Shown: positions 8,754 through 17,390, counted from the first letter of the stretch. The stretch is 64,000 bases of DNA from Myxococcota bacterium (GCA_022710975.1 JAKLGA010000016.1:62001-126000); one strand, 5' to 3'. Translations and numbers: made by a program. Notes: a model not told the origin generated them from the letters alone.

Positions 8754-9266
8754 TCACTTCCCGGACGGGGGCCGGTCCTCGGGCTCCGGGCCGAAGCACT
8801 CGACCTTGCCCGCCACCTCCACGAACTTCCCGCCGCGCTCGTTCCAGGCCCGCTCGGCGGGCCCGACCCCAGGGGGCGCGTCCGCGGGCACCAGGCCGAT
8901 CAGCACGTCCGCGTCCCCCTGCTCGCAGCCAGGACTCAGGTACTTCGTGCGGGCGGCGCCCGGGAGGTCGACCTGATCGGTCACCACGCCGCGATCGTCG
9001 GTCAGCAGCAGCAGCAGGGCGTCGGCCTGCCTGGCCGTGACCACGCGCGCGCCCGAGGCGAAGTGGATGGCGGCGAGCTGCTCGAGCTCTGGCGGGAGCT
9101 TCACCCGTTTCTGGAGCTCGCGCTCGCTGATGCCGATGTGGACGCCGACGTAGGACTTCGCCCTGGGCGCCCGGGGCTCCCCTGCCAGGGCGGCCCCGGC
9201 CGCCAGCAGCCCGAGCGCCGCGCAGGCCCACGCCGCGCCTGACCGGATCCCGATGCTCCGCCGCAT
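8754..9266 (-). CDS. Secreted protein of unknown function
   Basis: Only the last 170 codons of a much longer open frame are credible. The ATG at 9266 has a strong AAGGAGAGG ribosome site and is followed by a textbook signal peptide (R-R-S, Ala/Leu core, cleavage after ALA-GE). The mature protein is about 145 aa with two cysteines and no recognised domain. It precedes the zinc-ribbon membrane protein in a two-gene operon. Confidence 0.75.
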   Translation of the reverse strand: MRRSIGIRSGAAWACAALGLLAAGAALAGEPRAPRAKSYVGVHIGISERELQKRVKLPPELEQLAAIHFASGARVVTARQADALLLLLTDDRGVVTDQVDLPGAARTKYLSPGCEQGDADVLIGLVPADAPPGVGPAERAWNERGGKFVEVAGKVECFGPEPEDRPPSGK

Positions 9267-9364
9267 GCTGGCCCTCTCCTTCTCGTCCGGACCTCCGACA
9301 GGCCCGCTCCTTCCAGACGGAAACGCGCGGGTCATTCGCCCCGGCCGGTCACCAGCGCCCGGCC

Positions 9365-10789
9365 CTAGCCGAAGTAGCGCAGCGCGCGCTCGACCAGCTT
9401 CTGCACCTCGCCGGTGTAGGGCGGGTAGAAGCGCCTCAGGCCGTCGAAACGCTTCTGCCTGAGCACGGCCCGGGCGTGCGACAGGGCGCGGAAGCCGTGG
9501 ACGCCGTGATAGCTGCCCTGCCCGCTCGTGCCCACCCCGCCGAAGGGCAGGTCGGGGTTGGCCAGGTGGGCGATGACCGTGTTGACGCAGCTCCCGCCCG
9601 CGGTGGTGGAGCCCAGGATGTGCTCGACGGCCGCCTCGTCGCGGCTGAAGACGTACAGCGCCAGCGGCTTGTCCTTCGCGCGCACGAGCGCCAGCGCCTC
9701 CTCGAGCTCGGTGTAGCCGAGGATGGGCAGGATCGGGCCGAAGATCTCGGACCGCATGGCGGGCGAGTCGGGGCGCACCCCGGTCAGCAGCGTGGGGCTG
9801 AGGCCGCGCCCGTCGGCGGAGAAGCTCCCGCCGAGCTCCACCTTCGCCCCGGCGGCCACGCTGTCCGCCAGCAGGCGGCGCAGGCCGGAGGCGTGCTGCG
9901 AGCTGACCAGGCGGCTGAGGAAGGGGCTCGCCAGGCGGGCCTCCTCGGTCGCGCCGTAGCGCGCCTCCAGCACCCGGCGGCAGGCCGCCACGAAACCCTC
10001 GCGCAGGCCCTCGTCCACCAGCGCGTAGTCGGGTGCCACGCAGGTCTGCCCGGCGTTGATGAACTTGCCCCACATGACCCGCTCGGCGGCCAGCGCCACG
10101 TCCGCCGTGCGCTCGACGATCACCGGCGACTTGCCGCCGAGCTCCAGGGTCACCGAGGCCAGGTGGCGGGCGGCGGCGGTCATGACCGAGCGGCCCACCC
10201 GCGGGCTGCCGGTGAAGAACACGTGGTCGAAGGGCAGCTCGAGCAGCGCGTCGGCCACGCCGGAGTCGCCCAGGAAGACCGCCACCTCGTCCGCCGGGAA
10301 CACCTCGGAGAGCAGGCCCTGGAGGCAGCGGGCCGTGGCCGGCACCTTGCTCGAGGGTTTCACCGCCACGGCGTTGCCCGCGGCGATGGCCGCGATGAGC
10401 GGCGTCAGCAGCAGGTTCACCGGGTAGTTCCAGGGGGACAGGACGAGCACCAGCCCCAGGGCCTCGTGGCGGATCTGGCTCTTCGTCCCCAGGAGCGCCC
10501 ACGGGCGGCCCACCCGCGCGGGCTTCATCCAGCCCGCCAGGTGCTTGCAGGTGTGCTGCAGCTCGGACAGGGTCGGGAAGATCTCGGTGATGTCGGTCTC
10601 GGTCGGGTGCTTGCCGAAGTCGGCCTGGATGGCCTGCTGGAGCGCCTCGCGCCTGGCCCAGATGGCCGCCCGCAGCCGCTGCAGCCGGGCGATGCGCTCC
10701 TCGGCGCCCGAGCGGGCCAGCTTCCAGCGGTTGGCCCGCAGGCGCTGGAAGGCCTCGCGGAGCTCGTTCGTCGTGGTCGGATCGGTCAT
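9365..10789 (-). CDS. Aldehyde dehydrogenase (ALDH3-like)
   Basis: The 474-aa NAD(P)-dependent aldehyde dehydrogenase oxidises aldehydes to acids. The landmarks are in order: S-P-W-N-Y-P (Asn121, oxyanion), V-K-P-S, F-T-G-S-P-R-V-G, L-E-L-G-G-K-S-P (general base Glu216), G-Q-T-C (nucleophile Cys250) and E-I-F-G-P. Length and lack of extensions fit the class 3 / coniferyl-aldehyde type that acts on medium- and long-chain or aromatic aldehydes; the substrate is not readable. The start is ATG 10789, 9-10 bases after GGAGG; an in-frame GTG three codons upstream is badly spaced. Confidence 0.93.
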   Translation of the reverse strand: MTDPTTTNELREAFQRLRANRWKLARSGAEERIARLQRLRAAIWARREALQQAIQADFGKHPTETDITEIFPTLSELQHTCKHLAGWMKPARVGRPWALLGTKSQIRHEALGLVLVLSPWNYPVNLLLTPLIAAIAAGNAVAVKPSSKVPATARCLQGLLSEVFPADEVAVFLGDSGVADALLELPFDHVFFTGSPRVGRSVMTAAARHLASVTLELGGKSPVIVERTADVALAAERVMWGKFINAGQTCVAPDYALVDEGLREGFVAACRRVLEARYGATEEARLASPFLSRLVSSQHASGLRRLLADSVAAGAKVELGGSFSADGRGLSPTLLTGVRPDSPAMRSEIFGPILPILGYTELEEALALVRAKDKPLALYVFSRDEAAVEHILGSTTAGGSCVNTVIAHLANPDLPFGGVGTSGQGSYHGVHGFRALSHARAVLRQKRFDGLRRFYPPYTGEVQKLVERALRYFG

Positions 10790-10859
10790 GGCGCGCACAC
10801 CTCCGGCCCCCGCGCCCCGAGCCTAGCGGATCCGGGCCGCGCCTGGTAGCCTCGGGTGC

Positions 10860-12152
10860 ATGGACACCATCCGCGAACGGAACAACCGGGTCTCGGGGCT
10901 GCTTTCGCAGGGCCGGCTGGACGAGGCCGAGCGGGCGCTCGCGGAGACGGCCGCGCTCCTGGCCGCGCGGGGCCCGGCCGAGGTGGACGGGGGAGACCTC
11001 GAACCCGCGCTCGACGAGTACTTCTTCCGGGTGCACTCGGTGGACCTGCTCTGGCGGCGCGAGCGCTTCGCCGAGGCCCTGCCGCACGCCGAGCGCGCCT
11101 ACGCCCTGGAGCAGAGCTTCGCCGCCGCGGCCCGGGCGCAGGGGTTCGCCCGGCGGGAGCTCGACGTCCTGGCCTTCAGCGCCGGGACCTGGGGCTACGT
11201 CTCGGTGCTGACCCGGCTCGGCCGGCTGGACGAGGCCGAGCTGGCCTTCGAGGGCTACGTGGTGGACGAGGAGCTCTACCAGGCCCGCCACCGCCACCAC
11301 GCCCGGAGCGCCGAGCAGGTGCTCATCGCCGGGCTGTGCCTGTACTGGGAGGGCGACGGGCGCCGCCGGCTCGGCCGGGAGATCCTGGCCCTGGCCGAGC
11401 GCCTGGGCGCGCCCGAGAACCCGGAGCTGGCCTACGGCTTCGCCTGCTACTGGGCGCTCCTCGGCGAGCCCCGGCCGGCGCTGGACGCCCTCGCGCTCGC
11501 CCTCCGGCTGGGCGTCGAGCCGCAGCGCGCCCTCGAGGACGACGACCTGCGCCCGCTCCGCGGCCGGCCGGAGTGGGTGCGCCTGTTCCACGATCGGGCG
11601 CCGCCAGCGCCGCCGCCCGAGCCGGCTCCCCAGGCCACGCCGCGGGTGCCGGCCGACCCGCAGGAGATCGAGGAGCGCCGGCTGGCGGACTCGCGCACCC
11701 CGCCCGGCGAGGCCGCGCGGGAGCAGACCCGGGCCTTCCTGGGCCCGTCCCTCGCCAAGGCGAGCATCCAGCTCGTCCGCCACACCACCTACGGGCTGGG
11801 CGGGGTGACCCTCGAGATCGGCGGAGACGGCCAGGTGAAGATCGTCAAGGAGCCCTGGGGGTCGTCCGAGAAGCCGCTGAAGCACTCCCTGCGCCTGGAG
11901 CCCGCCGTGGTGCAGGGGCTGTTCATGGCCTTCATCGACGAGGCCTTCACCGAGATGTTCCTGGGCGGCTCCGTGGGGGTGCCCGACGAGCTGTACTTCG
12001 ACCTCGCGCTGGTCAACGCCCGCGGGAAGAAGAAGGCGCTCGGCAAGTTCGTGCGCACCGAGCACACGCGCTTCGACGCCCTGGTCAACCGGGTCCACGA
12101 GGCCGTGGCCGCGGCCCTCGACCCCGCCACCCGCAAGCGCCTGACCCTGTGA
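10860..12152 (+). CDS. TPR-like protein with conserved C-terminal domain
   Basis: The 430-aa protein has no signal peptide. Residues 1-240 form helical TPR-like repeats (QGRLDEAERAL..., LGRLDEAELAFEGY). A Pro-rich linker sits around 245-270, and residues about 290-430 form a separate alpha/beta domain with a V-T-L-E-I-G-G-D-G-Q-V-K-I strand pair and K-K-K-A-L-G-K-F. I do not recognise that domain. The -10-like TAGCCT ends only 7 bases before the ATG, and there is no Shine-Dalgarno sequence, suggesting a leaderless transcript. It is divergent from the aldehyde dehydrogenase. Confidence 0.75.
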   Translation: MDTIRERNNRVSGLLSQGRLDEAERALAETAALLAARGPAEVDGGDLEPALDEYFFRVHSVDLLWRRERFAEALPHAERAYALEQSFAAAARAQGFARRELDVLAFSAGTWGYVSVLTRLGRLDEAELAFEGYVVDEELYQARHRHHARSAEQVLIAGLCLYWEGDGRRRLGREILALAERLGAPENPELAYGFACYWALLGEPRPALDALALALRLGVEPQRALEDDDLRPLRGRPEWVRLFHDRAPPAPPPEPAPQATPRVPADPQEIEERRLADSRTPPGEAAREQTRAFLGPSLAKASIQLVRHTTYGLGGVTLEIGGDGQVKIVKEPWGSSEKPLKHSLRLEPAVVQGLFMAFIDEAFTEMFLGGSVGVPDELYFDLALVNARGKKKALGKFVRTEHTRFDALVNRVHEAVAAALDPATRKRLTL

Positions 12153-12170
12153 ACTCTGAGATGGAAGACT

Positions 12171-12330
12171 CGCCCCGAGGGGATGTCCCCCTGACGCTCC
12201 GAGATGTCTGAGCCTCCACGGCCCACCGCGCAGGCGAGGGAGCGAGCAGCTCGAGCCAGCCGCACCGAGGCCTGCGCGGGACCGGTCCGCGAGTTTCGAG
12301 GAGCGGAAGGGGGACACCCCCGAAGGGGCG
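12171..12330. repeat. Long imperfect palindrome between convergent genes
   Basis: Arms 12171-12235 and 12270-12330 pair over about 60 bases with interruptions. Matching blocks include CGCCCC/GGGGCG, TGTCCCCCT (12184-12192) with AGGGGGACA (12308-12316), CGCTCC with GGAGCG, and CCGCGCAGGC (12226-12235) with GCCTGCGCGG (12270-12279). The loop itself contains CGAGC-A-GCTCG. It fills the gap between two convergent genes, so a bidirectional terminator or processed structured RNA is likely; no U-run follows. Confidence 0.6.
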
Positions 12331-12343
12331 GATCGGGCGCGGG

Positions 12344-13273
12344 TCAGGGCTGCGCGCGGGCGGCGTCCAGGCGGGCCCAGGCCGCCTCCAGCTCGTCACG
12401 GCCGAGCAGGGCGTCCAGCCAGCGCGCGGGGATGGCCGCGAGCCCGAAGCGCGCCCCCAGCAGCGCGCCGGCCACCGCCCCGTTCGTGTCGCTGTCGCCC
12501 CCCAGGTTCACCACCTCGACCAGCCCCTGCTCGAAGGAGGGCGCGTCGCGCAGCGCCGTGAGCCCGACCTCCAGGCACAGCAGCACGAAGCCGATCGAGC
12601 CCCGGGCGTGGAGCGGCGGCGCCCCGGCCAGCACCCCCGCCACCACCGCCTCCACCTCCGGCTGCAGGCCGGCCACGGCCTCCCGGGCCGAGGCGAGCGC
12701 CACGCGCGGACCCGCGCCGGCGTGCACCAGGGCGGACAGGGCGGCGTTGAAGGCCACGCACGCCTCGGTGCAGCGCGAGTCGGCGTGGGTCACCCGCGAG
12801 AGCGCGCGCGACTCCTCCGCCAGGCGCGCATCCCCGGGCTGGCGGACCAGGCCCGTGGGCGCGGCCCGCATGAGCGAGCCGTTCCCGGCCGAGCCCGGGC
12901 GGCGCCGGGCCGCCTCGGCCCCGGCCTCGGCCGCCGGCAGCCCCCCGCGGGCCATCAGCCCCAGCGCCAGCCGGGTCAGGTTGCCCACGTCCTTGGGCTC
13001 CGAGGCGAACCAGCGCAGCATGGCCTGGCCGGCCGCCTCCAGGGCGAAGCCCGGGCCGCCGGGCTGCCCGTAGGCGTGCGCGGCGGCGATCGCCAGCGCG
13101 GTGTCGTCCGTCCACTCGCCCTTGCGCCAGACGCCGCCGGCCACCATCTCCCGCAGCCGCCCGTGGCGGGCGGCCACGGCCTCGGCGGTCAGGAACTCGA
13201 CCGGGGCGCCCAGCGCGTCGCCGACCGCCAGCCCGAGCCAGGCCCCGCGTCCGCGCTCCAGCTCCGTGGGCAT
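12344..13273 (-). CDS. ADP-ribosylglycohydrolase family protein
   Basis: The 309-aa protein belongs to the DraG/ARH family, which removes ADP-ribose from proteins or small molecules using two Mg ions. The metal motifs are intact: G-D-A-L-G-A-P near residue 18, W-T-D-D-T-A-L (Asp56/Asp57) and N-L-G-G-D-S-D-T-N-G near residue 258, plus N-G-S-L-M-R and T-H-A-D-S-R-C in the middle. It is cytoplasmic. No ADP-ribosyltransferase or NAD-dependent partner lies nearby, so the substrate is open. Confidence 0.92.
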   Translation of the reverse strand: MPTELERGRGAWLGLAVGDALGAPVEFLTAEAVAARHGRLREMVAGGVWRKGEWTDDTALAIAAAHAYGQPGGPGFALEAAGQAMLRWFASEPKDVGNLTRLALGLMARGGLPAAEAGAEAARRRPGSAGNGSLMRAAPTGLVRQPGDARLAEESRALSRVTHADSRCTEACVAFNAALSALVHAGAGPRVALASAREAVAGLQPEVEAVVAGVLAGAPPLHARGSIGFVLLCLEVGLTALRDAPSFEQGLVEVVNLGGDSDTNGAVAGALLGARFGLAAIPARWLDALLGRDELEAAWARLDAARAQP

Positions 13274-13333
13274 GCCTTCACCTCCAGCAGCCCCATGCTA
13301 GCAGCCCGGCCCGACAGCCCCAAGCCCGGGCCC

Positions 13334-13361
13334 TTGCGCGGGCCCGTTCGTGGTGTAGGAT
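13334..13361 (+). promoter_or_regulatory. Promoter for the GGDEF operon, predicts leaderless mRNA
   Basis: TTGCGC (13334-13339), 16 bases, TAGGAT (13356-13361). The ATG at 13369 is 7 bases after the -10 box, where transcription would normally begin, so the first mRNA would be leaderless or nearly so. Confidence 0.5.
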
Positions 13362-13368
13362 CGGCGGC

Positions 13369-14091
13369 ATGCGAGCCTCCCTCCCCTTCCTGCTGGTGCT
13401 CCTGCCCACGGCCGTGCACCTGGCCGTGTACGGCGCGCTGCCCGCCGAGCCGCTGGGCTGGGTGTACCTCGGCGCGATGAGCGCGCTCGCGCTGCTCGCG
13501 GCCGGGTGGCTGTCCTGGCAGACGCGCCGCATCGCCTCGCTCGGCGAGCGGGACGAGCTGACCGGGCTCTTCAACCGCCGGCGCTTCGAGGCGGACCTGC
13601 GGCGCGAGGTGCTGCGCTCGGAGCGCCAGCACTACCGGCTGAGCCTGGCCTTCCTGGACATCGACCACTTCAAGGGCATCGTCGAGCGCCACGGCCAGGC
13701 CGAGGCCGACTCGGTGCTCCGGCGCATGGCCGCGGTGCTGGGCCGCTCGGTGCGGGACGGCGTGGACTCGGCCTACCGCCTGGGCGGGGACCGCTTCGCG
13801 GCCATCATGCCGGACGTGGACGAGCAGGGCGCCACCGTGGTGCTCGACCGCATCTGGGGCAAGACGGGCAGCGACGAGTTGCCGCTCCCGCGCTACGGGG
13901 CCGGGCTGAGCATGGGTCTGGTGGCCCGCCAGCCCGGCGAGGCCTCCGCCACCTTCCTGAAGCGCGCCGAGGAGCTGCTGGTGGGCACCCAGCGCGCGAA
14001 GCGCAGGGCCAGCGTCGCGCCGCCGGCCAGCCAGGCGCCGGCGCCCATCGACTCACAGCCCAAGCCGCCGCCCTCCAGCGGAGAGGACTGA
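13369..14091 (+). CDS. Membrane GGDEF-domain protein with degenerate site
   Basis: The 240-aa protein has two N-terminal hydrophobic helices (about residues 5-22 and 28-48), then a GGDEF domain (D-E-L-T-G-L-F-N-R-R-R-F near 62; D-I-D-H-F-K near 104). The signature is G-G-D-R-F (about 138-142) instead of GGDEF/GGEEF, and no canonical RxxD inhibitory site sits five residues upstream. Diguanylate cyclase activity may therefore be reduced or lost, leaving a GTP- or nucleotide-binding role. The tail is Pro/Ser-rich. The pyruvate-kinase-domain gene starts 4 bp later, so they form an operon. Confidence 0.85.
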   Translation: MRASLPFLLVLLPTAVHLAVYGALPAEPLGWVYLGAMSALALLAAGWLSWQTRRIASLGERDELTGLFNRRRFEADLRREVLRSERQHYRLSLAFLDIDHFKGIVERHGQAEADSVLRRMAAVLGRSVRDGVDSAYRLGGDRFAAIMPDVDEQGATVVLDRIWGKTGSDELPLPRYGAGLSMGLVARQPGEASATFLKRAEELLVGTQRAKRRASVAPPASQAPAPIDSQPKPPPSSGED

Positions 14092-14095
14092 GCGC

Positions 14096-14647
14096 ATGCA
14101 CCTGTTCGAGATGGCCGGGGAGCACAACACCCAGCGCACGCTGGAGCTCGGCCGGGCGCGGGCCCTGGAGCTCGGCCTGCGCACGGCGCTCGTGGCCACC
14201 ACCTCGGGCGCGACCGGCGAGCTCGCGGTCGAGCGGCTGAGGCCGCTGCGGGTGGTGGTGGTGGGTCACGCCTGCGGCTTCGCCCAGAAGGGCGCCCAGG
14301 AGCTCGACCCGGCCCGGGCCGAGCGCATCCGGGCGGCCGAGGCGCAGCTCCTCACGGCCACGCACGCCTTCGGCGGGGTGGGCCGGGCCGTGCGGCGGAA
14401 GCTGCAGACCTACCAGGTGGACGAGATCATCGCCCACACCCTGCGCCTCTTCGGCCAGGGCACCAAGGTGGCGGTGGAGATCGCGCTCATGGCCGCGGAC
14501 GCGGGCCTGCTGCCCATGGACCAGGACGCGCTGGCGATCGGCGGCACCAGCACCGGCGCGGACACGGCCCTGGTGCTCAGCCCGGCCCACTCCCAGGATC
14601 TGTTCAGCCTCAAGATCCAGGAGATCGTCTGCAAGCCGAGGCTCTAG
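14096..14647 (+). CDS. Stand-alone pyruvate kinase C-terminal-domain protein
   Basis: The 183-aa protein matches the alpha/beta C-terminal domain of pyruvate kinase as a separate protein (the COG1751-type family): N-T-Q-R-T-L-E-L followed by A-L-V-A-T-T-S-G-A-T-G, V-V-V-V-G-H-A, then A-I-G-G-T-S-T-G-A-D-T-A-L-V-L. In pyruvate kinases this domain binds allosteric effectors; in these stand-alone proteins the role is unknown. It has no catalytic barrel and no signal peptide. It is the second gene of the GGDEF operon and precedes the PilZ response regulator. Confidence 0.8.
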   Translation: MHLFEMAGEHNTQRTLELGRARALELGLRTALVATTSGATGELAVERLRPLRVVVVGHACGFAQKGAQELDPARAERIRAAEAQLLTATHAFGGVGRAVRRKLQTYQVDEIIAHTLRLFGQGTKVAVEIALMAADAGLLPMDQDALAIGGTSTGADTALVLSPAHSQDLFSLKIQEIVCKPRL

Positions 14648-14680
14648 GGCGGGGGCACGCGCGCTCCTTGACCGCGGGCG

Positions 14681-14722
14681 CCGACCGGGGGAAGGTCGGT
14701 GCGGGTGCCCGGGGTGGCACCC
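14681..14722 (+). promoter_or_regulatory. Two adjacent hairpins in the leader of the PilZ regulator
   Basis: CCGACC (14681-14686) pairs with GGTCGG (14694-14699), and GGGTGCC (14703-14709) pairs with GGCACCC (14716-14722). Both lie just upstream of the ribosome site and the ATG at 14736. They could attenuate read-through from the upstream operon or control translation. Confidence 0.4.
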
Positions 14723-14735
14723 GGGAGAGATCTCC

Positions 14736-16193
14736 ATGACGACGACGACCCTGGCAGGGATGGGGCAGGCCTGGCGCCAGCACCTGGCCGAGCTGCGCGC
14801 CTCCGTCCACGCCCTGGTGGTGGACGACGAGCCGATCGTGCACGAGGTGATCGCCGAGATCCTGCGCGGCATCGGCTGGCAGGTGGAGATCGCCGAGAGC
14901 GTGGAGGCGGCCTGGAAGCGCATCCAGGCGGGCGGCCTGCACCTGCTGCTGGCCGACAAGAACCTGCCGGACGGCAGCGGGGTCGAGCTGATCGCCAGGG
15001 TCAAGGCGGCCGGCCTGGAGCTGCCGTCCCTGGTGGTGACCGGCTTCGCCTCGGTCGAGTCCATCAGCCAGGCCCTGGCCGCGGGCGCGGAGGACTACCT
15101 GATCAAGCCCTTCGAGGATGTGCGCCACCTCGGCCGGAGGGCCGAGGCGGTCCTCGATCGCCACCTGCTGGGCCAGCTCTACCGGCGCGTGGTGGGCGAT
15201 CTCACCGCCGCCCTGTCGGCGGGCGGCCTGCCCAAGGACGCGGTCAAGCGGCTGGCCCACTCGCTGGACGGCTACAAGCGCGAGCTCACCGCCCGGCCCG
15301 GGGTGCTGCTGGTGGCGCCCGAGGGCCCCGAGGCCGAGGCCCTGGCCGCGACCCTGCGCGCGGCCGGCCTCAGCCTGGGCCTGGCCCACGACCGGAAGAG
15401 CGCCCTGCTCGCCCTGGAGGGGCCGCTGGCGCCCCTGACCGCCGTGCTCAGCCTGCGCCTGCACTTCCCCTCGGCGCTCATCTCCGAGCTGCGCGAGGTC
15501 GATCCGCTGCTGTACGTGGTGGCCACCACCTCCTCGCCGCGGCTCGAGGACGCGCTGGCCGCGGTGGACGCCGGGGCCCGCGACTACTTCATCCAGGCGG
15601 TCGAGTCGCCGGCGGCGCTGGCGGCCCGGGTCAAGCGCGCGGTCGAGTCCAGCCACCGGGATCGGCTCTACCTCCAGCTCATCGCCAGCCTGCACCGGGA
15701 GGCGGCCAGCCTGGGAGGCGCCCTGGCCCAGGACCTGGCGGCCGTGCTGCCCGAGGCGCAGCGCGCCTACCTGCTGCGGGCCAGCCTCGAGACCGCGCTG
15801 GAGCTGCCCGAGATCGAGCTCGATCTGACCGGCCTGTTCGACACCGCGCCCAGCGAGCTGCGCCGCCACCCGCGCGTGGACGCCCGCGACGTCGAGGTCT
15901 GGTTCCGGGCGCGGGGGCGGGCGCAGGAGTTCCGGCGGGGCTGGCTGCGGGATCTGTCCCGCGGCGGGTTCTTCCTGCGGGTGAGCCCGCCGCCAGAGCG
16001 CGACACGCCCCTGGAGGCGCACCTGCTGGTGCGCGGGGAGGCCCCCACCGCGGCCAACCAGGTGATCGGCCGGGTCGTGCGCGTGGAGCGCCACGACCCC
16101 GATCCCGAGCTGCTGTCCGGTTGCGGCGTGCTGGTCGAGGAGAGCAGCCAGGCGGCGCTCGATCCGCTGGTCGCCCGGCTCACTCGAACTTGA
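14736..16193 (+). CDS. Response regulator REC-REC-PilZ
   Basis: The 485-aa protein carries a full N-terminal receiver domain (acidic Asp30/Asp31, phospho-acceptor Asp74 in A-D-K-N-L-P, Thr102, Lys124) and a second receiver-like domain (about residues 190-310) that keeps A-T-T-S-S-P...D-Y-F but lacks a clear phospho-acceptor. The C-terminal PilZ domain has R-R-H-P-R (about 376) and D-L-S-R-G-G (about 406), the two elements that bind cyclic di-GMP. It probably converts phosphorylation and c-di-GMP into a protein-protein output, since there is no DNA-binding domain. Its last 14 bases overlap the end of the convergent VWA gene. Confidence 0.88.
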   Translation: MTTTTLAGMGQAWRQHLAELRASVHALVVDDEPIVHEVIAEILRGIGWQVEIAESVEAAWKRIQAGGLHLLLADKNLPDGSGVELIARVKAAGLELPSLVVTGFASVESISQALAAGAEDYLIKPFEDVRHLGRRAEAVLDRHLLGQLYRRVVGDLTAALSAGGLPKDAVKRLAHSLDGYKRELTARPGVLLVAPEGPEAEALAATLRAAGLSLGLAHDRKSALLALEGPLAPLTAVLSLRLHFPSALISELREVDPLLYVVATTSSPRLEDALAAVDAGARDYFIQAVESPAALAARVKRAVESSHRDRLYLQLIASLHREAASLGGALAQDLAAVLPEAQRAYLLRASLETALELPEIELDLTGLFDTAPSELRRHPRVDARDVEVWFRARGRAQEFRRGWLRDLSRGGFFLRVSPPPERDTPLEAHLLVRGEAPTAANQVIGRVVRVERHDPDPELLSGCGVLVEESSQAALDPLVARLTRT

Positions 16194-17319
16194 AGGCCTT
16201 CTTCTGGGCCTGCTCGCGGACGGACTTCAGCATGGCGCCGTCCAGCGTGTCCGCGCCGCCCTTGGCCGCCTCGCGCTCCTTCTGGGCGATGAACTGCTTG
16301 CGCTCCTCGGCCAGCTTCTGGATGCGGCCCTGGAGCTCGGCCCGCTTCTTCTCCTGCCCGGCCAGGTAGGCCTTGCGCTCGGCCGGCTTCATCCCGCGCA
16401 TCTCGCTCGGGAGCTGCTCCTCGGCCAGGTCCTCCACCTTGACCGCGCCTTCCTTCTCCGCGTCCACCAGGTCCCAGCCGCCGCTCCTGTAGCCGGCCGA
16501 GGACTTGAACACGGCCCGCTCCGCGGCCGCGGCCGGGGCCGCCTGGGAGGCGTTCGCGTCCTCCATCTTCTGGCGCGCCTTGGCCTCGCCGCCGGCCGCG
16601 CCGTAGGCCACGTAGGTCTGGTTGAGCTCCTGCCCGAGCCGGGTGATCTCGGTGTCCTGGGGGGCGGCGATCTGCGGCACGGCCCGGTTCTGGTCGATGG
16701 CCATGTAGGCGCCGTCGGCCAGCATGGCGCCCTCCTTCCAGCCGCTGCTCACGCCCTCCTCGTAGGTGCCGCAGTGGATGGTGTTCACCGCGATGCCGCG
16801 GTTGATGGCGGCCTTCACCGCGCCGCGGAAGTCCACCCCGCCCTGGGTGAAGGGCTCGTTGCCGGCGATGTAGACGAGCTTCAGATCGCCGGGCGAGGGG
16901 CTCCAGGCGAGCTGCTCCGTGGCCACCGAGATCACCTGGCCGCAGTACTCGTCGCCGCCGTTGGTGGTCAGCGCGAACAGCGCCTCGGACACCCTGTCGA
17001 GGTCGGAGGTGAGCGGGGTCACCAGGCGGATGTAGCCGCTCTGGGCGGACAGCCCCTGGTTGCCGTACTCGAACACCGCCACCTGCAGCTCGGGCCGCTG
17101 GCCGGCCTTGCGGGAGGCGAGCAGCTCGTTCACCACCTTCCACAGCTGGGTGCGGGCCTGGTTGATGAGCCCGTCCATGCTGGACGAGGTGTCGAGCAGG
17201 ATGGCGAGCTGGATGAGGGGCTTGCCGCCGGCGACCTCGAGGGCCTGGGCCGGCCCGGCCAGCAGGCCGAGGGTCAGGGTGAGGCCGATCACGCGCGCGC
17301 ACAGTCTCTTGATACCCAT
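16180..17319 (-). CDS. Secreted VWA-domain protein
   Basis: The 379-aa protein has a signal peptide (cleaved around PAQA-LE) and a von Willebrand factor A domain. The MIDAS motif is present as L-L-D-T-S-S-S-M-D, with T-T-N-G-G-D-E and a further Asp in the region S-P-S-P-G-D-L-K. The C-terminal 120 residues are a Lys/Glu/Gln-rich coiled coil (RKAYLAGQEKKRAELQGRI...). A periplasmic metal-dependent binding role is likely. The start is ATG 17319: AAAGGAGA is too close to the ATG two codons earlier but well spaced for this one. Confidence 0.85.
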   Translation of the reverse strand: MGIKRLCARVIGLTLTLGLLAGPAQALEVAGGKPLIQLAILLDTSSSMDGLINQARTQLWKVVNELLASRKAGQRPELQVAVFEYGNQGLSAQSGYIRLVTPLTSDLDRVSEALFALTTNGGDEYCGQVISVATEQLAWSPSPGDLKLVYIAGNEPFTQGGVDFRGAVKAAINRGIAVNTIHCGTYEEGVSSGWKEGAMLADGAYMAIDQNRAVPQIAAPQDTEITRLGQELNQTYVAYGAAGGEAKARQKMEDANASQAAPAAAAERAVFKSSAGYRSGGWDLVDAEKEGAVKVEDLAEEQLPSEMRGMKPAERKAYLAGQEKKRAELQGRIQKLAEERKQFIAQKEREAAKGGADTLDGAMLKSVREQAQKKAFKFE

Positions 17320-17390
17320 GGTCATTCTCCTTTGTTCGCCCGGTTCGTCGGGTATCGACGCGCGACCCGGCGGAAGGTTCTGCCCTCGCC

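Noticed and set aside
8754-12317. Very long open minus-strand frame (over 1100 codons) covering three genes
   Set aside because: Only the last 170 codons have gene-like features. The rest is antisense or out-of-frame to the aldehyde dehydrogenase and TPR genes and reads as Arg/Gly/Pro-rich noise.
14648-14735. Cyclic di-GMP riboswitch before the PilZ regulator
   Set aside because: The two hairpins lack the conserved three-way-junction elements that I would expect of known c-di-GMP aptamers.
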